Source: Deltaproteobacteria bacterium
Lineage (GTDB): Bacteria > Myxococcota_A > Polyangia > JAAYKL01
Direction of reading: 5' to 3'
DNA length: 45,142 nt
Assembly: GCA_028713995.1 (NCBI GenBank)
Contig: JAQTNF010000025.1
Coordinates: 1-45,142 of the forward strand
Positions 33,023-43,002 of this stretch are shown here, piece by piece. Under the pieces are notes generated by a model. The model was not told where the DNA came from. It did not search any database and was given only the letters and a program-made list of their open reading frames with translations. Numbering within the stretch: the stretch's first letter is position 1; each line of letters opens with the position of its first letter. A program made the translations under genes and the position numbers.

Positions 33023-33984
33023 AGGCCCTCGGGAAGATCCTCGGCCGGCGCGGTCGTCCGAGCGCGAAGCCGACACCGGCCAACCGCCGGCGCGAGCGCC
33101 CGTCCGGAGACGGGACCTCGGACGCAGGGATGCGCGACGGCGAGGCGAAGGGCCGCGGGCGCAAGGTCCTCGCGTTCGGTGCGAAGGTGATGCTCGCCTT
33201 TGCCGCGGCCGCTGCGTGCCTCGGTGTCGGGATGGCGGCCTACGGGCACGCCACGAGCTCGACCTACTTCGCCGTCACCTCTCTTGAGGTGCGCGGCGCG
33301 CGGCTTCTCGAAAAGGGCGCCGTGCTCGAGGCAGCGGGCATCAAGGAGGGCGTCAACATCTTCGCGGTGAAGGCCTCCGAGGTGGAGCGCAGGCTCGCGG
33401 GCGAGCCATGGATCGCCGAGGCCAGGGTCAAGCGACGACTGCCGCGGTCCGTGACCATCGAGGTGGTCGAGCGTCGCGCCGTGGCCACCGCGATCTTCGA
33501 CGTGCCGTACCTCGTCGACGACGTGGGCCGCGTGTTCAAGCGTTGGGCGCCCGGCGATCCCGCGCCCGCGCCGTTCGTCACGGGATTCGCGCGAGAAGAG
33601 CTCGCGGACGACGAGCCGGGCGTCACAACCGAGATGCGGGACGCCATCTCGCTTGCGACCCGTTATCGGGAGGCCGGCCTCGAGCGCATCGCGCCCCTCG
33701 GCGAAGTCCACAGGGAGGTGGACGGCGGGTTCTCGCTCACCGTGGGCGAGGACGCCACGTACATCCGCTTCGGACACGGGCCTTACCGGGTGAAGCTCGC
33801 GCGCCTCGTCACGCTGCTTGCGCGCATGCGCGCGGACGGTGAGCGGCCGGCGGTCGTCTTCCTCGACAACCGGGTGCGCCCGGATCGGGTCACGGTGAAG
33901 ATGAAGCGCGACGAAAAGCCGATCGAGACCGCCCAAGGTTCCGCGGACGGCGTCGATGCAAAAAAAACAGTGTCGAAAATTTGA
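33019..33984 (+). CDS. ftsQ: cell division protein FtsQ
   Basis: 321-residue bitopic divisome protein. A long basic cytoplasmic tail (1-52) precedes the membrane span (about 55-75; KVMLAFAAAAACLGVGMA). A POTRA domain follows (about 85-155; FAVTSLEVRGARLL, GVNIFAVKASEVERRL, EPWIAEARVKRRLPRS) and then the beta domain. It overlaps murG by four bases. A run of eight A (33960-33967) close to the 3' end could cause slippage but only affects the last residues. The 100-base gap to ftsA holds a nine-T run (34038-34046) without a strong stem. Confidence 0.85.
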   Translation: MKALGKILGRRGRPSAKPTPANRRRERPSGDGTSDAGMRDGEAKGRGRKVLAFGAKVMLAFAAAAACLGVGMAAYGHATSSTYFAVTSLEVRGARLLEKGAVLEAAGIKEGVNIFAVKASEVERRLAGEPWIAEARVKRRLPRSVTIEVVERRAVATAIFDVPYLVDDVGRVFKRWAPGDPAPAPFVTGFAREELADDEPGVTTEMRDAISLATRYREAGLERIAPLGEVHREVDGGFSLTVGEDATYIRFGHGPYRVKLARLVTLLARMRADGERPAVVFLDNRVRPDRVTVKMKRDEKPIETAQGSADGVDAKKTVSKI

Positions 33985-34084
33985 TCGCGGCGGGGCGCGC
34001 GTGAGAGGGTGATGAGTAAAGGGAATCGTTTCGAGCGTTTTTTTTTCATGCAGGCGTCCGGGATGGCAGCAAGGCAGGGAGAGC

Positions 34085-35320
34085 ATGGGACAAAAAGGTG
34101 AGATCATCGCGGGGCTGGACATCGGGACGACCAAGGTCGCCGCAGTCGTCGGCGAGGCCACCGAGGAAGGCATCGACATCATCGGCATCGGCTCGCATCC
34201 GTCGGCCGGGCTGCACAAGGGCGTGGTGGTGAACATCGACGCCACGTGCGTCTCGATCACGCGGGCCATCGAGGAGGCCGAGCAGATGGCGGGCTGCGAC
34301 ATCTCCACGGTGTTCGCCGGGATCGCCGGCGGCCACATCAGCTCGTTCAACAACAACGGCATCGTGGCCGTCAAGGATCACGAGATCACGGACAGCGACG
34401 TGGCGCGGGTGCTCGATCAGGCCAAGGCCGTGGCGATCCCGCTCGACCGCGAGGTGATCCACGCCATCCCGCAGGGCTACGTGGTCGACGACCAGGACGG
34501 CATCCGCAGCCCCATCGGCATGAGCGGCGTGCGCCTCGAGGCGCGCGTCCACATCGTCACCGGCGCCGTGACCTCGGCCCAGAACATCATCAAGTGCGCC
34601 CAGCGCTGCGGGCTCAACGTGGCCGACATCGTGCTCGAGCAGATCGCGTCGGCCGAGTCGGTGCTGCACGACGACGAGAAGGAGCTCGGCGTGGCCCTCG
34701 TCGACATCGGCGGCGGCACGACCGACCTCGTCATCTTCGTCGACGGCTCGGTGGTGCACACCTCGGTGGTCTCGGTGGGCGGCCAGCACCTCACGAACGA
34801 CATCGCGCTCGGCCTGCGTACGCCCAAGGCCGAGGCCGAGCGGATCAAGCAGCGTTACGGCTGCGCCATGGTGCGCCTCGTCGATCCCGAGGAGACGATC
34901 GACGTCCCGAGCGTGGGCGGCAGGCCGCCGACGGCGCAGCGAAGGCAGGTGCTCGCGCACATCATCGAGCCGCGCGTGGAGGAGATCTTCGCGCTCGTGC
35001 ACAGGGCCATCCTCGACACGGGCTATGCGGATCTGCTGGCCTCCGGGCTCGTCATCACGGGCGGGACGACCCTGCTCGAGGGCATCGCGGAGCTGGCCGA
35101 GCAGGTGACGGGCATGCCGGTGCGGTGCGGCGTGCCCTTCGGCTTCGGCGGGCTCACGGACATGGTCACGAACCCCATCTACGCCACCGGCGCGGGGCTC
35201 GTGAACTACGGCGACAAGTTCGGCGGCGACCGGCGGAGCATCTTCAAGGTGCGTGAGGACGGAGTGTACAGCAAGGTGTTCAGCCGGATGAGCGAGTGGT
35301 TCAAAGAGGTCTTCAACTAG
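34085..35320 (+). CDS. ftsA: cell division protein FtsA
   Basis: 411-residue actin-like ATPase that tethers FtsZ to the membrane. Actin-fold signatures: IIAGLDIGTTKVAAVVGE (phosphate 1), SVHLVTGA-like HIVTGAVTSAQNI, VALVDIGGGTTDLVIF (phosphate 2), VSVGGQHLTNDIA and GLVITGGTTLLEGI (adenosine). The C-terminal VFSRMSEWFKEVFN is the amphipathic membrane-targeting helix. GGGAGAGC precedes the ATG at 34085. It is followed by ftsZ after 97 bases, a gap that may hold an internal promoter. Confidence 0.95.
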   Translation: MGQKGEIIAGLDIGTTKVAAVVGEATEEGIDIIGIGSHPSAGLHKGVVVNIDATCVSITRAIEEAEQMAGCDISTVFAGIAGGHISSFNNNGIVAVKDHEITDSDVARVLDQAKAVAIPLDREVIHAIPQGYVVDDQDGIRSPIGMSGVRLEARVHIVTGAVTSAQNIIKCAQRCGLNVADIVLEQIASAESVLHDDEKELGVALVDIGGGTTDLVIFVDGSVVHTSVVSVGGQHLTNDIALGLRTPKAEAERIKQRYGCAMVRLVDPEETIDVPSVGGRPPTAQRRQVLAHIIEPRVEEIFALVHRAILDTGYADLLASGLVITGGTTLLEGIAELAEQVTGMPVRCGVPFGFGGLTDMVTNPIYATGAGLVNYGDKFGGDRRSIFKVREDGVYSKVFSRMSEWFKEVFN

Positions 35321-35417
35321 TCCCTTGTGCCGCGAGGCGCTGACCGGCACGGAGCCGGGCAGGCGGAGCATGGGCTTCAACAATCGAGGGCAAAGGCCGA
35401 ACAGCCGGGAGGGCGTC

Positions 35418-36626
35418 ATGCGAGTCGAGTTCGAGGACAACGATCACCAGGCGAGGATCAAGGTCGTGGGCGTCGGCGGGAGCGGCGGGAACGCGGTGGC
35501 CAACATGATCGCCGAGCAGCTTGCGGGCGTCGACTTCATCGCCGCCAACACCGACATGCAGGCGCTCGACGCCAACCCGGCCCCGTGCAAGATCCAGCTC
35601 GGAGGCAACCTGACCAAGGGCCTCGGCGCGGGCGGCAACCCCGAGATCGGCCGCAAGGCCGCGCTCGAGGACGTGGGCCGCATCCAGGAGGTCTTGCAGG
35701 GCGCCGACATGGTGTTCGTGGCGGCCGGCATGGGCGGCGGCACGGGGACCGGCGCGGCCCCCATCGTGGCCCAGGTGGCGCGGGACGTGGGCGCGCTGAC
35801 CGTCGGGGTCATCACGAAGCCCTTCCAGTTCGAGGGCAAGAAGCGCGGGCGGTTCGCCGAGGACGGCATCCTGGCCATGAGCGAGGAGGTCGACACCCTC
35901 ATCACCATTCCCAACCAGAAGCTGCTCAGCCTGGGCGGGATCAACCTGGCGGTGGGCGAGGCCTTCAAGATGGCCGACGACGTGCTCGTCAACGCGGTGC
36001 GCGGCATCTCGGATCTCATCACCATCCGCGGCGACATCAACGTGGACTTCGCGGACGTCAAGACCATCATGTCGAACCGCGGCCAGGCCCTCATGGGCAC
36101 GGGCTACGCGGCCGGCGAGCGGCGCGCCCTCGACGCGGCCGAGATGGCCATCTCGAGCCCGCTGCTCGAGGACGTGAGCATCGACGGTGCCATGGGCATC
36201 CTCATCAACGTGACCGGCGGGCCCGATCTCACCCTCAAGGAGATCAGCGAGTCGGTGAGCCTCATCGAGGAGGCGGCCCACGAGGAGGCGCACATCATCT
36301 TCGGCTACGTGATCCTCGCGGAGCCGTGCGACGAGATCAAGATCACGGTCATCGCGACCGGCTTCGGCGGCGCCGAGGGCGCACGGGAGCGCGCCACAAG
36401 GCACGCGGTCCAGGCCTCGCAGAATCGTTCGACCTTCGTTCCCAGACCGGCGGAGCGCGCGAGCCGCGCCCCGTCGTGCGCGCCCATGCAGGCCGCGGGC
36501 GGCCGGGTCAGCGACGCGCCGGAGCAGGTGCAGATCGCCGTGTCCCGGCCGTCGAGCGCGGGCGTGGTCCGCGCGTCCGAGCGCGACCTCGACATCCCGG
36601 CCTTCATCCGCAAGCATTCGGAGTAG
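35418..36626 (+). CDS. ftsZ: cell division protein FtsZ
   Basis: 402-residue tubulin-like GTPase forming the Z-ring. The GTP site includes VVGVGGSGGNAV and the tubulin signature GGGTGTGAAP (106-115), with NTDMQAL and the T7-loop NVDFADVKTIMS. A flexible linker (about 320-385) leads to the conserved tail DLDIPAFIRKHSE, which binds FtsA. ATG 35418 is chosen because GGGAGGG lies five bases upstream and the protein then starts as FtsZ usually does; ATG 35370 in frame is an alternative. It ends the dcw cluster, with a hairpin touching its stop codon. Confidence 0.95.
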   Translation: MRVEFEDNDHQARIKVVGVGGSGGNAVANMIAEQLAGVDFIAANTDMQALDANPAPCKIQLGGNLTKGLGAGGNPEIGRKAALEDVGRIQEVLQGADMVFVAAGMGGGTGTGAAPIVAQVARDVGALTVGVITKPFQFEGKKRGRFAEDGILAMSEEVDTLITIPNQKLLSLGGINLAVGEAFKMADDVLVNAVRGISDLITIRGDINVDFADVKTIMSNRGQALMGTGYAAGERRALDAAEMAISSPLLEDVSIDGAMGILINVTGGPDLTLKEISESVSLIEEAAHEEAHIIFGYVILAEPCDEIKITVIATGFGGAEGARERATRHAVQASQNRSTFVPRPAERASRAPSCAPMQAAGGRVSDAPEQVQIAVSRPSSAGVVRASERDLDIPAFIRKHSE

Positions 36627-36640
36627 GGCGGCTTCCGCCC
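36626..36640. terminator. hairpin shared by convergent ftsZ and envelope operon
   Basis: GGGCGG (36626-36631), CTT, CCGCCC (36635-36640) is a perfect six-pair stem starting at the last base of the ftsZ stop and ending eight bases before the stop of the convergent gene. There is no T run on either side beyond TTT on the minus strand, so it may act as a weak two-way terminator or as a 3'-end stabiliser. Confidence 0.5.
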
Positions 36641-36648
36641 AAAGTCTC

Positions 36649-37116
36649 CTAAAACTCCATCACGAGCGACGGCCCTTCGGCCTTGATCTCCGGCTTCGCG
36701 GGATCCGCGGCGGGCTCGTCGTCGTCCGTGAGCCAGAGGATGATCGCGGTCACGGCCGCGGCTCCGGCGATGCCGAAGCAGATGTCGGACGCGAGCGCGC
36801 GCGTCTCGCCCCGATCAAGCGCCTGTTGGCTGGGGTTGTCGTCGTAACGAGTCTCCTCGCCCAGGGCGGTCAGCCCGAACACGCCGCCTGCGATGGCGCC
36901 GAGGCCCGCCACGCCCACCATGGCCCACATGGCCGTCTCGCGCGGGGGGAGGGGCGCAAGAGCCGCGGGCTCGGCCGGCGCGTTCTCGACCGAAGTGGCG
37001 GTCGCCGGCTTCGGATCCTCGGCGCGGGCCGAAAATCCGCAGGACATCGCGGCAAGGCCCGCGGGCAGAGCGATGCACAGGAATCTGTGAAGCACGGGTG
37101 CCGGGGCAACGGACAA
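36649..37116 (-). CDS. small exported protein sharing the PEGA protein's C-terminal membrane module
   Basis: 155-residue protein with a hydrophobic N-terminus (about 8-32), a Pro/Ala linker and two membrane-like segments (about 63-85 and 110-130). The segment between and around them (GVFGLTALGEETRYDDNPSQ, then DRGETRALASDICFGIAGAAA) aligns with residues 234-297 of the TPR-PEGA protein two genes upstream. Both proteins end in a hydrophobic tail with a final Phe (SLVMEF, STTVDF). So it is a partial paralogue, perhaps a partner. The start is uncertain: TTG 37116 has no RBS, and GTG 37095 is equally possible. It is last in a three-gene operon. Confidence 0.65.
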   Translation of the reverse strand: MSVAPAPVLHRFLCIALPAGLAAMSCGFSARAEDPKPATATSVENAPAEPAALAPLPPRETAMWAMVGVAGLGAIAGGVFGLTALGEETRYDDNPSQQALDRGETRALASDICFGIAGAAAVTAIILWLTDDDEPAADPAKPEIKAEGPSLVMEF

Positions 37117-37121
37117 GGCGG

Positions 37122-37664
37122 CTACTGCACGATCACCGGGCGGGTGAATTCATCGACCTCGAAGTAGTCGTTACTGATGACGGTGACGGCGGCCTCGTAG
37201 TCGGACCCTGCCTTGAGTGATCGCACAGTGCCGTTGTCATCCCACCCGTTGTAGAAATGGATGGTCACGGAATCCTTTGCCTTCGCGATCTCGACCCAGT
37301 ACTGGCCCGGCTTCGTGGGCATCTGCTCCACCGGTTCGCCAAAGAGGAGATCGGCGTTCACGCCCGTGACGGTGTTCGTCACGACGAGCCCAACGGTCCC
37401 GTCGGTGAGCAGCTGCTTGAGCGTCGCGGGCTCGCCCGGAAGCGCCTTGCCGAGCGTGAACTGCACCGCGCCGACCTCGTAGGTGTCCTCCGACGCGAGC
37501 GTGATGGTCACCGGGTCCGGAACCGCGTCGCTGAGCGCGTACTTTTCCGTCTCTGTGCCGGCGTCCTGGTCGAGGAGACCCTCGTCGAAGTCCGTGACGA
37601 GGGAGCATGCCCCGCCGAAGAACGCGAAGGAAAGAGCGAGCAACGTCATGCAAATCCGTTTCAT
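37122..37664 (-). CDS. lipoprotein of unknown function
   Basis: 180-residue exported lipoprotein. The signal peptide has the lipobox FGGAC (Cys20), followed by SLVTDFDEGLLDQDAGTETE, a common opening of myxococcal lipoproteins. The rest is predicted all-beta (VTITLASEDTYEVGAVQF, KDSVTIHFYNGWDD), like an immunoglobulin-type sandwich. No enzymatic motif. It lies between the TPR-PEGA gene (12 bases) and its small paralogue (5 bases), so the three products probably form one envelope complex. Confidence 0.7.
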   Translation of the reverse strand: MKRICMTLLALSFAFFGGACSLVTDFDEGLLDQDAGTETEKYALSDAVPDPVTITLASEDTYEVGAVQFTLGKALPGEPATLKQLLTDGTVGLVVTNTVTGVNADLLFGEPVEQMPTKPGQYWVEIAKAKDSVTIHFYNGWDDNGTVRSLKAGSDYEAAVTVISNDYFEVDEFTRPVIVQ

Positions 37665-37676
37665 GTCATTCCCTCC

Positions 37677-38681
37677 CTAGAAGTCCACTGTGGTGCTGAG
37701 GCCCACGGTTTCGAAGGTCGCCACCGGAACCACGTTCACGCGCTTTGCCGATGCTTTCGCGCCCGCCTCGGCTTCGCCGCTGTCGCCCGTGAAGAGGATC
37801 ACGACTCCCACGATGGCGGCGGCCGCGGCCACCCCGAACGAGACATCCGCGATGAGGGCGTCCCGCTGCCCGTTGTCCAGCTTGTCCTGGGTCGGGGATT
37901 TCTTGTAATCGTCCTCGTCGCCGAGCGCCAAGGTCCCGAACACGGTGCCGCTCACGAGTCCCACGCCGGTCACGGCCGCGCACACCCAGAACGCCGGGGA
38001 CGGACCCTCTGAGGCTTTTCCCTCCTCCGGGGCGGGCTCGGCATTCTTGTTGCCGTCCTCCGCGAACGGATCGACGAGCTTTGTTTCGGACGGCGTCGGG
38101 ACGGCCTTGCCGTCGGCCGCGAAGTCCACGGCCAGGACCGCCGTCTTGCCGGTCTCGAGGGTCACCTGCTTCACAATCGGATCGTATCCCTCCACGTTGA
38201 GCGCCACTTCGTGTCCGCCCGGATTGAGCTCGAACGTGTACGGCGTGACCTTGCCCGTCACCGCGCCGTCGAGCATGACGCCCGCGCCGATGGGCGTGCT
38301 CGCGAGCTGGAGCTTGCCGAGCATGGCCTTGACCTCATCGAGGCGTTTCTGGGCCGCGGCCTTGTCCGTCACCTGCGGGTCGTCGGCGTAGCGCTGCAGC
38401 ACCTCCACGGCGCCGGCGACGTCGCCCATCTGGACCTTGCACTCCGCGACGCTTTTGAGGACCGTCGGGTGCGGCTTGGCGTCGTACGCGGCCTGAAACT
38501 CGACGAGCGCCTCGGCGAACTTGCCCTGCTCGAAGAGGCCCTTGCCCGCGGCGTATCGCTGCCTTGCCACGGCCTGGGCGTCGGTCGCCTGGGCGACCGA
38601 CGCCACGGGAACCGACGTCGCAGCGAGCGCGAGCACGACGATCGCGAGCTTCCCAACAATCCGCTTTCGTGTCCTTTTCAT
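37677..38681 (-). CDS. TPR-PEGA envelope protein with C-terminal membrane module
   Basis: 334-residue exported protein. Signal peptide 1-30 (cut near VASVAQA); TPR-like helices 35-120 (GKGLFEQGKFAEALVEFQAA); PEGA domain 124-188 (LASTPIGAGVMLDGAVTG, LNPGGHEVALNVEGYD). An acidic Pro-rich linker leads to two hydrophobic segments (230-253 and 278-297) separated by a loop with DEDDYKKSPTQDKLDNGQ. Proteins of this build are abundant in Myxococcota and are thought to bind the cell envelope; their exact role is unknown. GGGGAGG precedes the ATG. First gene of the operon, with a good promoter upstream. Confidence 0.8.
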   Translation of the reverse strand: MKRTRKRIVGKLAIVVLALAATSVPVASVAQATDAQAVARQRYAAGKGLFEQGKFAEALVEFQAAYDAKPHPTVLKSVAECKVQMGDVAGAVEVLQRYADDPQVTDKAAAQKRLDEVKAMLGKLQLASTPIGAGVMLDGAVTGKVTPYTFELNPGGHEVALNVEGYDPIVKQVTLETGKTAVLAVDFAADGKAVPTPSETKLVDPFAEDGNKNAEPAPEEGKASEGPSPAFWVCAAVTGVGLVSGTVFGTLALGDEDDYKKSPTQDKLDNGQRDALIADVSFGVAAAAAIVGVVILFTGDSGEAEAGAKASAKRVNVVPVATFETVGLSTTVDF

Positions 38682-38723
38682 CGTTCACCTCCCCGTACAA
38701 TTGGCTTCAAAAATGACCTGTTG

Positions 38724-38752
38724 ATATTAAGAGAAACATTTGGGTACGTCAA
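38724..38752 (-). promoter_or_regulatory. promoter of the TPR-PEGA operon
   Basis: On the minus strand TTGACG (38752-38747), 17 bases and TAATAT (38729-38724) make a good sigma-70-type promoter about 40 bases before the ATG at 38681. It lies in the 95-base gap shared with the divergent thiD gene. Confidence 0.6.
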
Positions 38753-38776
38753 CGTGAGGAAAGGAAAATTCCGATC

Positions 38777-39592
38777 ATGACCGAATCCGTCACCAAACCC
38801 AGCCTGCTCGCCGTAGGCGGGCTCGACCCGACCGGCGGAGCAGGGCTGCTCCTTGATGCGGCCGCGGCCCGACACGTCGGGGTCCACGCGGCCGTGGTCG
38901 TTGCGGTGGTGACGGTGCAGGATGGAGGGTCGTTCGCCCTCGCCCGGCCCGAGGATCCGGCCCTGGTGCGCGAGGCCGTGGATTTTGTGCTCCGGGCGCT
39001 TCCCGTGGGCGCGGTCAAGATCGGCGCTCTGGGCTCGGCCGGGATCGTGGAGGCGCTCACAGAGGCGTCGCAGGCCCCTTCGTTCCCGCCGCTCGTGGTC
39101 GATCCGGTCATGCGCAGCACCACCGGGGGGGTGCTCCTCGACAGGGAAGGCGTGGCCGCTCTGGCGGCAAGGCTCCTGCCCCGCTCTGCATTGGTCACCC
39201 CCAACCTAGCGGAGGCGGCGATCCTCGCCGGGTGCGAGGTCGGGTCCGTGGGACAGATGGAAAAGGCCGCGCGCCGCATCCTCGAGCTCGGCGCGGGTGC
39301 GGTCCTGGTCAAGGGCGGGCACCTCGATGGCGATGAGGCGGTCGATGTCTTCGTCGATCGAACCGGGACGGTGCGCGTCCTCCGTAGCCCGCGCCTTCCG
39401 GTCGGCAAGGTGCGCGGAACCGGCTGCGCGCTTGCCTCGCTGGTCGCGGCCCTTCTCGCGAAAGGTGAGCCTCTCGAGGCTGCGGTCGAGCGGGGAAGGA
39501 AGCTCCTGCTGCGGGAGATGGGGCGCGCGAGAAGGGTGGGTCCGGGTCCGCTCGTGCTCGACTTTTCCGGCGCCCCGGCCGAAGATGAATGA
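38777..39592 (+). CDS. thiD: hydroxymethylpyrimidine/phosphomethylpyrimidine kinase (ThiD family)
   Basis: 271-residue ribokinase-fold enzyme that phosphorylates HMP and HMP-P in thiamine biosynthesis. Visible motifs: GGLDPTGGAGLLLD (the GSDPSGGAG substrate loop), TVQDGG, KIGALGS, LVVDPVM, LVTPNLAEA, LVKGGH and the anion-hole RGTGCALASLVAALLAKG with the catalytic aspartate position occupied by Cys-preceding Gly as GTGC, as in ThiD. Length is normal. No other thiamine genes or TPP riboswitch are seen beside it, so a related kinase for another pyrimidine or pyridoxal is possible. Confidence 0.8.
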   Translation: MTESVTKPSLLAVGGLDPTGGAGLLLDAAAARHVGVHAAVVVAVVTVQDGGSFALARPEDPALVREAVDFVLRALPVGAVKIGALGSAGIVEALTEASQAPSFPPLVVDPVMRSTTGGVLLDREGVAALAARLLPRSALVTPNLAEAAILAGCEVGSVGQMEKAARRILELGAGAVLVKGGHLDGDEAVDVFVDRTGTVRVLRSPRLPVGKVRGTGCALASLVAALLAKGEPLEAAVERGRKLLLREMGRARRVGPGPLVLDFSGAPAEDE

Positions 39593-40130
39593 GGCGGCCG
39601 ATTCCGATGTCGAAGACGGGAGGGCCGCGGGGCTCGCAAGGAGGACGGCATTGGGAGCTCGCAGGATTGGCGTGACGCTCGCAATCGCAGTTGCGCTCCT
39701 CTCCGGGATCGCTCTCGCAACGTCCAAGGTCCACGAGCTCAAGGACGTCGGGCTCAGGTTTGCGTGGGACACGACGGTCAATGTCCGCCCCGCGGGCGAC
39801 GACGTCATCGTGGAAGGCAGCCGGGGCGGCGTGAGCCTGAAGATCGTCGTGCGCAAGGGCGAGCGCCTCGGCCGCGAGACGCACGAGTTCCGGCTTGTCA
39901 GCTATTTCCCGGGAGAGTGGAAGCGCGTGCAGGAGGACTGCCGGGGCAAGGGCTGGAACGGGTGCGCCGCCTGGACGTGGCGCTCCGAGCGCGGCGGCCT
40001 CGCGGGAATCGGCATGACGGGATTCGGACCGTCCGGCACCTACTTCGTCGTCCTCTCTTTCCCGGGCGCCCGCTTCGACGAGCTGCGCCCCGCGGCGCGC
40101 GCGGTCGAGGAAACGATCGAGCTATTCTAG
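39585..40130 (+). CDS. unknown membrane-anchored protein
   Basis: 181-residue protein of no family I recognise. Residues 1-26 are polar, 27-46 are one hydrophobic segment (IGVTLAIAVALLSGIALA), and the rest is a soluble domain with two cysteines near residues 123-133 (VQEDCRGKGWNGCAAW). Predominantly beta (VNVRPAGDDVIVEGSRGG, GTYFVVLSFPGARFDEL). It is probably periplasmic. It overlaps the end of thiD by eight bases, so it is co-translated, although no link in function is obvious. Confidence 0.6.
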   Translation: MNEAADSDVEDGRAAGLARRTALGARRIGVTLAIAVALLSGIALATSKVHELKDVGLRFAWDTTVNVRPAGDDVIVEGSRGGVSLKIVVRKGERLGRETHEFRLVSYFPGEWKRVQEDCRGKGWNGCAAWTWRSERGGLAGIGMTGFGPSGTYFVVLSFPGARFDELRPAARAVEETIELF

Positions 40131-40164
40131 CCCGCGAGGGCCGTTCGCGCTAGACTCCGCCCCT

Positions 40165-41805
<1,641 letters not shown>

Positions 41806-41833
41806 GGTTCTTGATCGTACCCGTGAAGCAATC

Positions 41834-42589
41834 TCACATGTCGAAGCCGAGCTCGTAGGCCACGCCCACGAGGATGCGCAGATCCATGGTGCTCGAGGCC
41901 ATGGGTTCGATCAGGCTTCGCGTGATGAAGAAGCGATCCTCGAACTTCGAAGGCTGTGTGAGGTTGTAAGCGTAACGGATGTCCGCGGTGATGGCGATGG
42001 GTGCGATGCGGAAGGCCACGCCCAGGTCCACGTCGAGCAGCACGTCGGTCTGCGCGGACGCGGAGTACGCGGACAGGATGGGATCGAGGCTGGTCACGTA
42101 CTGGGAGCCCTCGGTGATCTCGACGTCGCGGGACACGCCGAACCCGGCCGAGATCTCGGGCCCGATGCCCAGGCTGAAGCGCGTCATGCCGCTCTCCAGG
42201 CTGCCCTTGATCAGGAACGGGATTCGGACCGCGGTAAAAGAATAGATGTAATTCATCTTGACGACGTTGTTGTACTCGATGTTGCACCAGTCCTTGGTGT
42301 GATCGAAGAGCAGGTCGATCTCGAGCCCCAGATACCCGCCGAGCACGCGCAGCTCGGTGTAGAGCCCGCCGCCCGCGCCCCAGCCTCCGCCGCCGTCGGC
42401 GAACGGGGCCGATTCGTAGTTGGCCGGAACGCTGTCCGGTTTGGTGACATAGTTGCCGCCGCCGCCGCCCTTGACGCCCAGGCTGAGCCCGAAGAAGGGG
42501 TTCTTGCCTGTCTCCTCCGCGCCGGCCGGGAGCGGGACGAGCGTGAGCGCCGCCGCGAGAGCGCATGCCGTCGAGATGTTCCTGAGCAT
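41834..42589 (-). CDS. outer-membrane beta-barrel protein
   Basis: 251-residue exported protein. Signal peptide about 1-24 (ALAAALTLVPLPAGAEE), then Gly-rich alternating strands (GLSLGVKGGGGGNYV, GGWGAGGGLYTELRVLGGYL, VGVAYELGF), as in eight- to ten-stranded OmpW/OmpA-like barrels or porin-fold proteins. A DWCNIEY motif is unusual for a barrel. GGGAGGAAC precedes ATG 42589. It converges on cysS with 28 bases between stops and no clear terminator. Function unknown. Confidence 0.75.
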   Translation of the reverse strand: MLRNISTACALAAALTLVPLPAGAEETGKNPFFGLSLGVKGGGGGNYVTKPDSVPANYESAPFADGGGGWGAGGGLYTELRVLGGYLGLEIDLLFDHTKDWCNIEYNNVVKMNYIYSFTAVRIPFLIKGSLESGMTRFSLGIGPEISAGFGVSRDVEITEGSQYVTSLDPILSAYSASAQTDVLLDVDLGVAFRIAPIAITADIRYAYNLTQPSKFEDRFFITRSLIEPMASSTMDLRILVGVAYELGFDM

Positions 42590-42619
42590 TTGCGTTCCTC
42601 CCAAGTGGTTGGATGCGCC

Positions 42620-42649
42620 ATACTAACCTGGCCTCGATGGGGGACACAA
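42620..42649 (-). promoter_or_regulatory. promoter of the barrel-protein gene
   Basis: On the minus strand TTGTGT (42649-42644), 18 bases and TAGTAT (42625-42620) lie about 30 bases before the ATG at 42589. The match is moderate and made by eye. Confidence 0.45.
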
Positions 42650-42667
42650 ACGCAAAACGCGTATCTC

Positions 42668-42696
42668 TTGCTCCCACCATGGGAACATGCTACCTT
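42668..42696 (+). promoter_or_regulatory. promoter candidate of higBA
   Basis: TTGCTC (42668-42673), 17 bases and TACCTT (42691-42696), then six bases and the GTG start of higB at 42703. The match is weak, but the geometry is identical to that before the DUF4258 toxin at 16125, suggesting a transcript that begins at the start codon. Confidence 0.35.
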
Positions 42697-42702
42697 GATC
42701 TG

Positions 42703-43002
42703 GTGAGGATCATCGCGCGCTCGACGCTCAGGGACTTCTGGCGGCGCAAGGGCCATGCCGACGCCGAGCAACCGCTGCGCGCGTGGTTCGCGGAGGCAAG
42801 GCGTGCACAGTGGCGCGGGCCGGCCGACGTGAAGGCGCGCTACGCGACCGCGAGCATCCTCGGGAAGGACAGGATCGTGTTCAACATCGGCGGCAACAAG
42901 TACAGGCTCGTGGTCGCCGTGAAGTACGAGGCGCGGATCGTTTTCATCCGCTTCGTCGGCACCCACGCCGAGTACGATCGCATCCGCGCGCAGGAGGTCT
43001 GA
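42703..43002 (+). CDS. higB: HigB-type mRNA-cleaving toxin
   Basis: 99-residue RelE-fold toxin of the HigB family. Family landmarks: VRIIARSTLRDFW at the N-terminus, LRAWFAEARRAQW, KARYATASIL, IVFNIGGNKYRLVVAVKY and IRFVGTHAEYDRI at the C-terminus. HigB cuts translated mRNA at the ribosome. Start is GTG 42703; upstream in-frame ATGs (42613 and later) give a tail absent from the family. Its TGA shares one base with the antitoxin ATG, the toxin-first order of higBA. Confidence 0.9.
   Translation: MRIIARSTLRDFWRRKGHADAEQPLRAWFAEARRAQWRGPADVKARYATASILGKDRIVFNIGGNKYRLVVAVKYEARIVFIRFVGTHAEYDRIRAQEV

Noticed and set aside
34021-34060. Intrinsic terminator between ftsQ and ftsA (nine-T run at 34038-34046)
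   Set aside because: Only a four-pair stem with a wobble precedes the T run, and ftsA is expected to be expressed with the cluster; it may be a weak attenuator at most.
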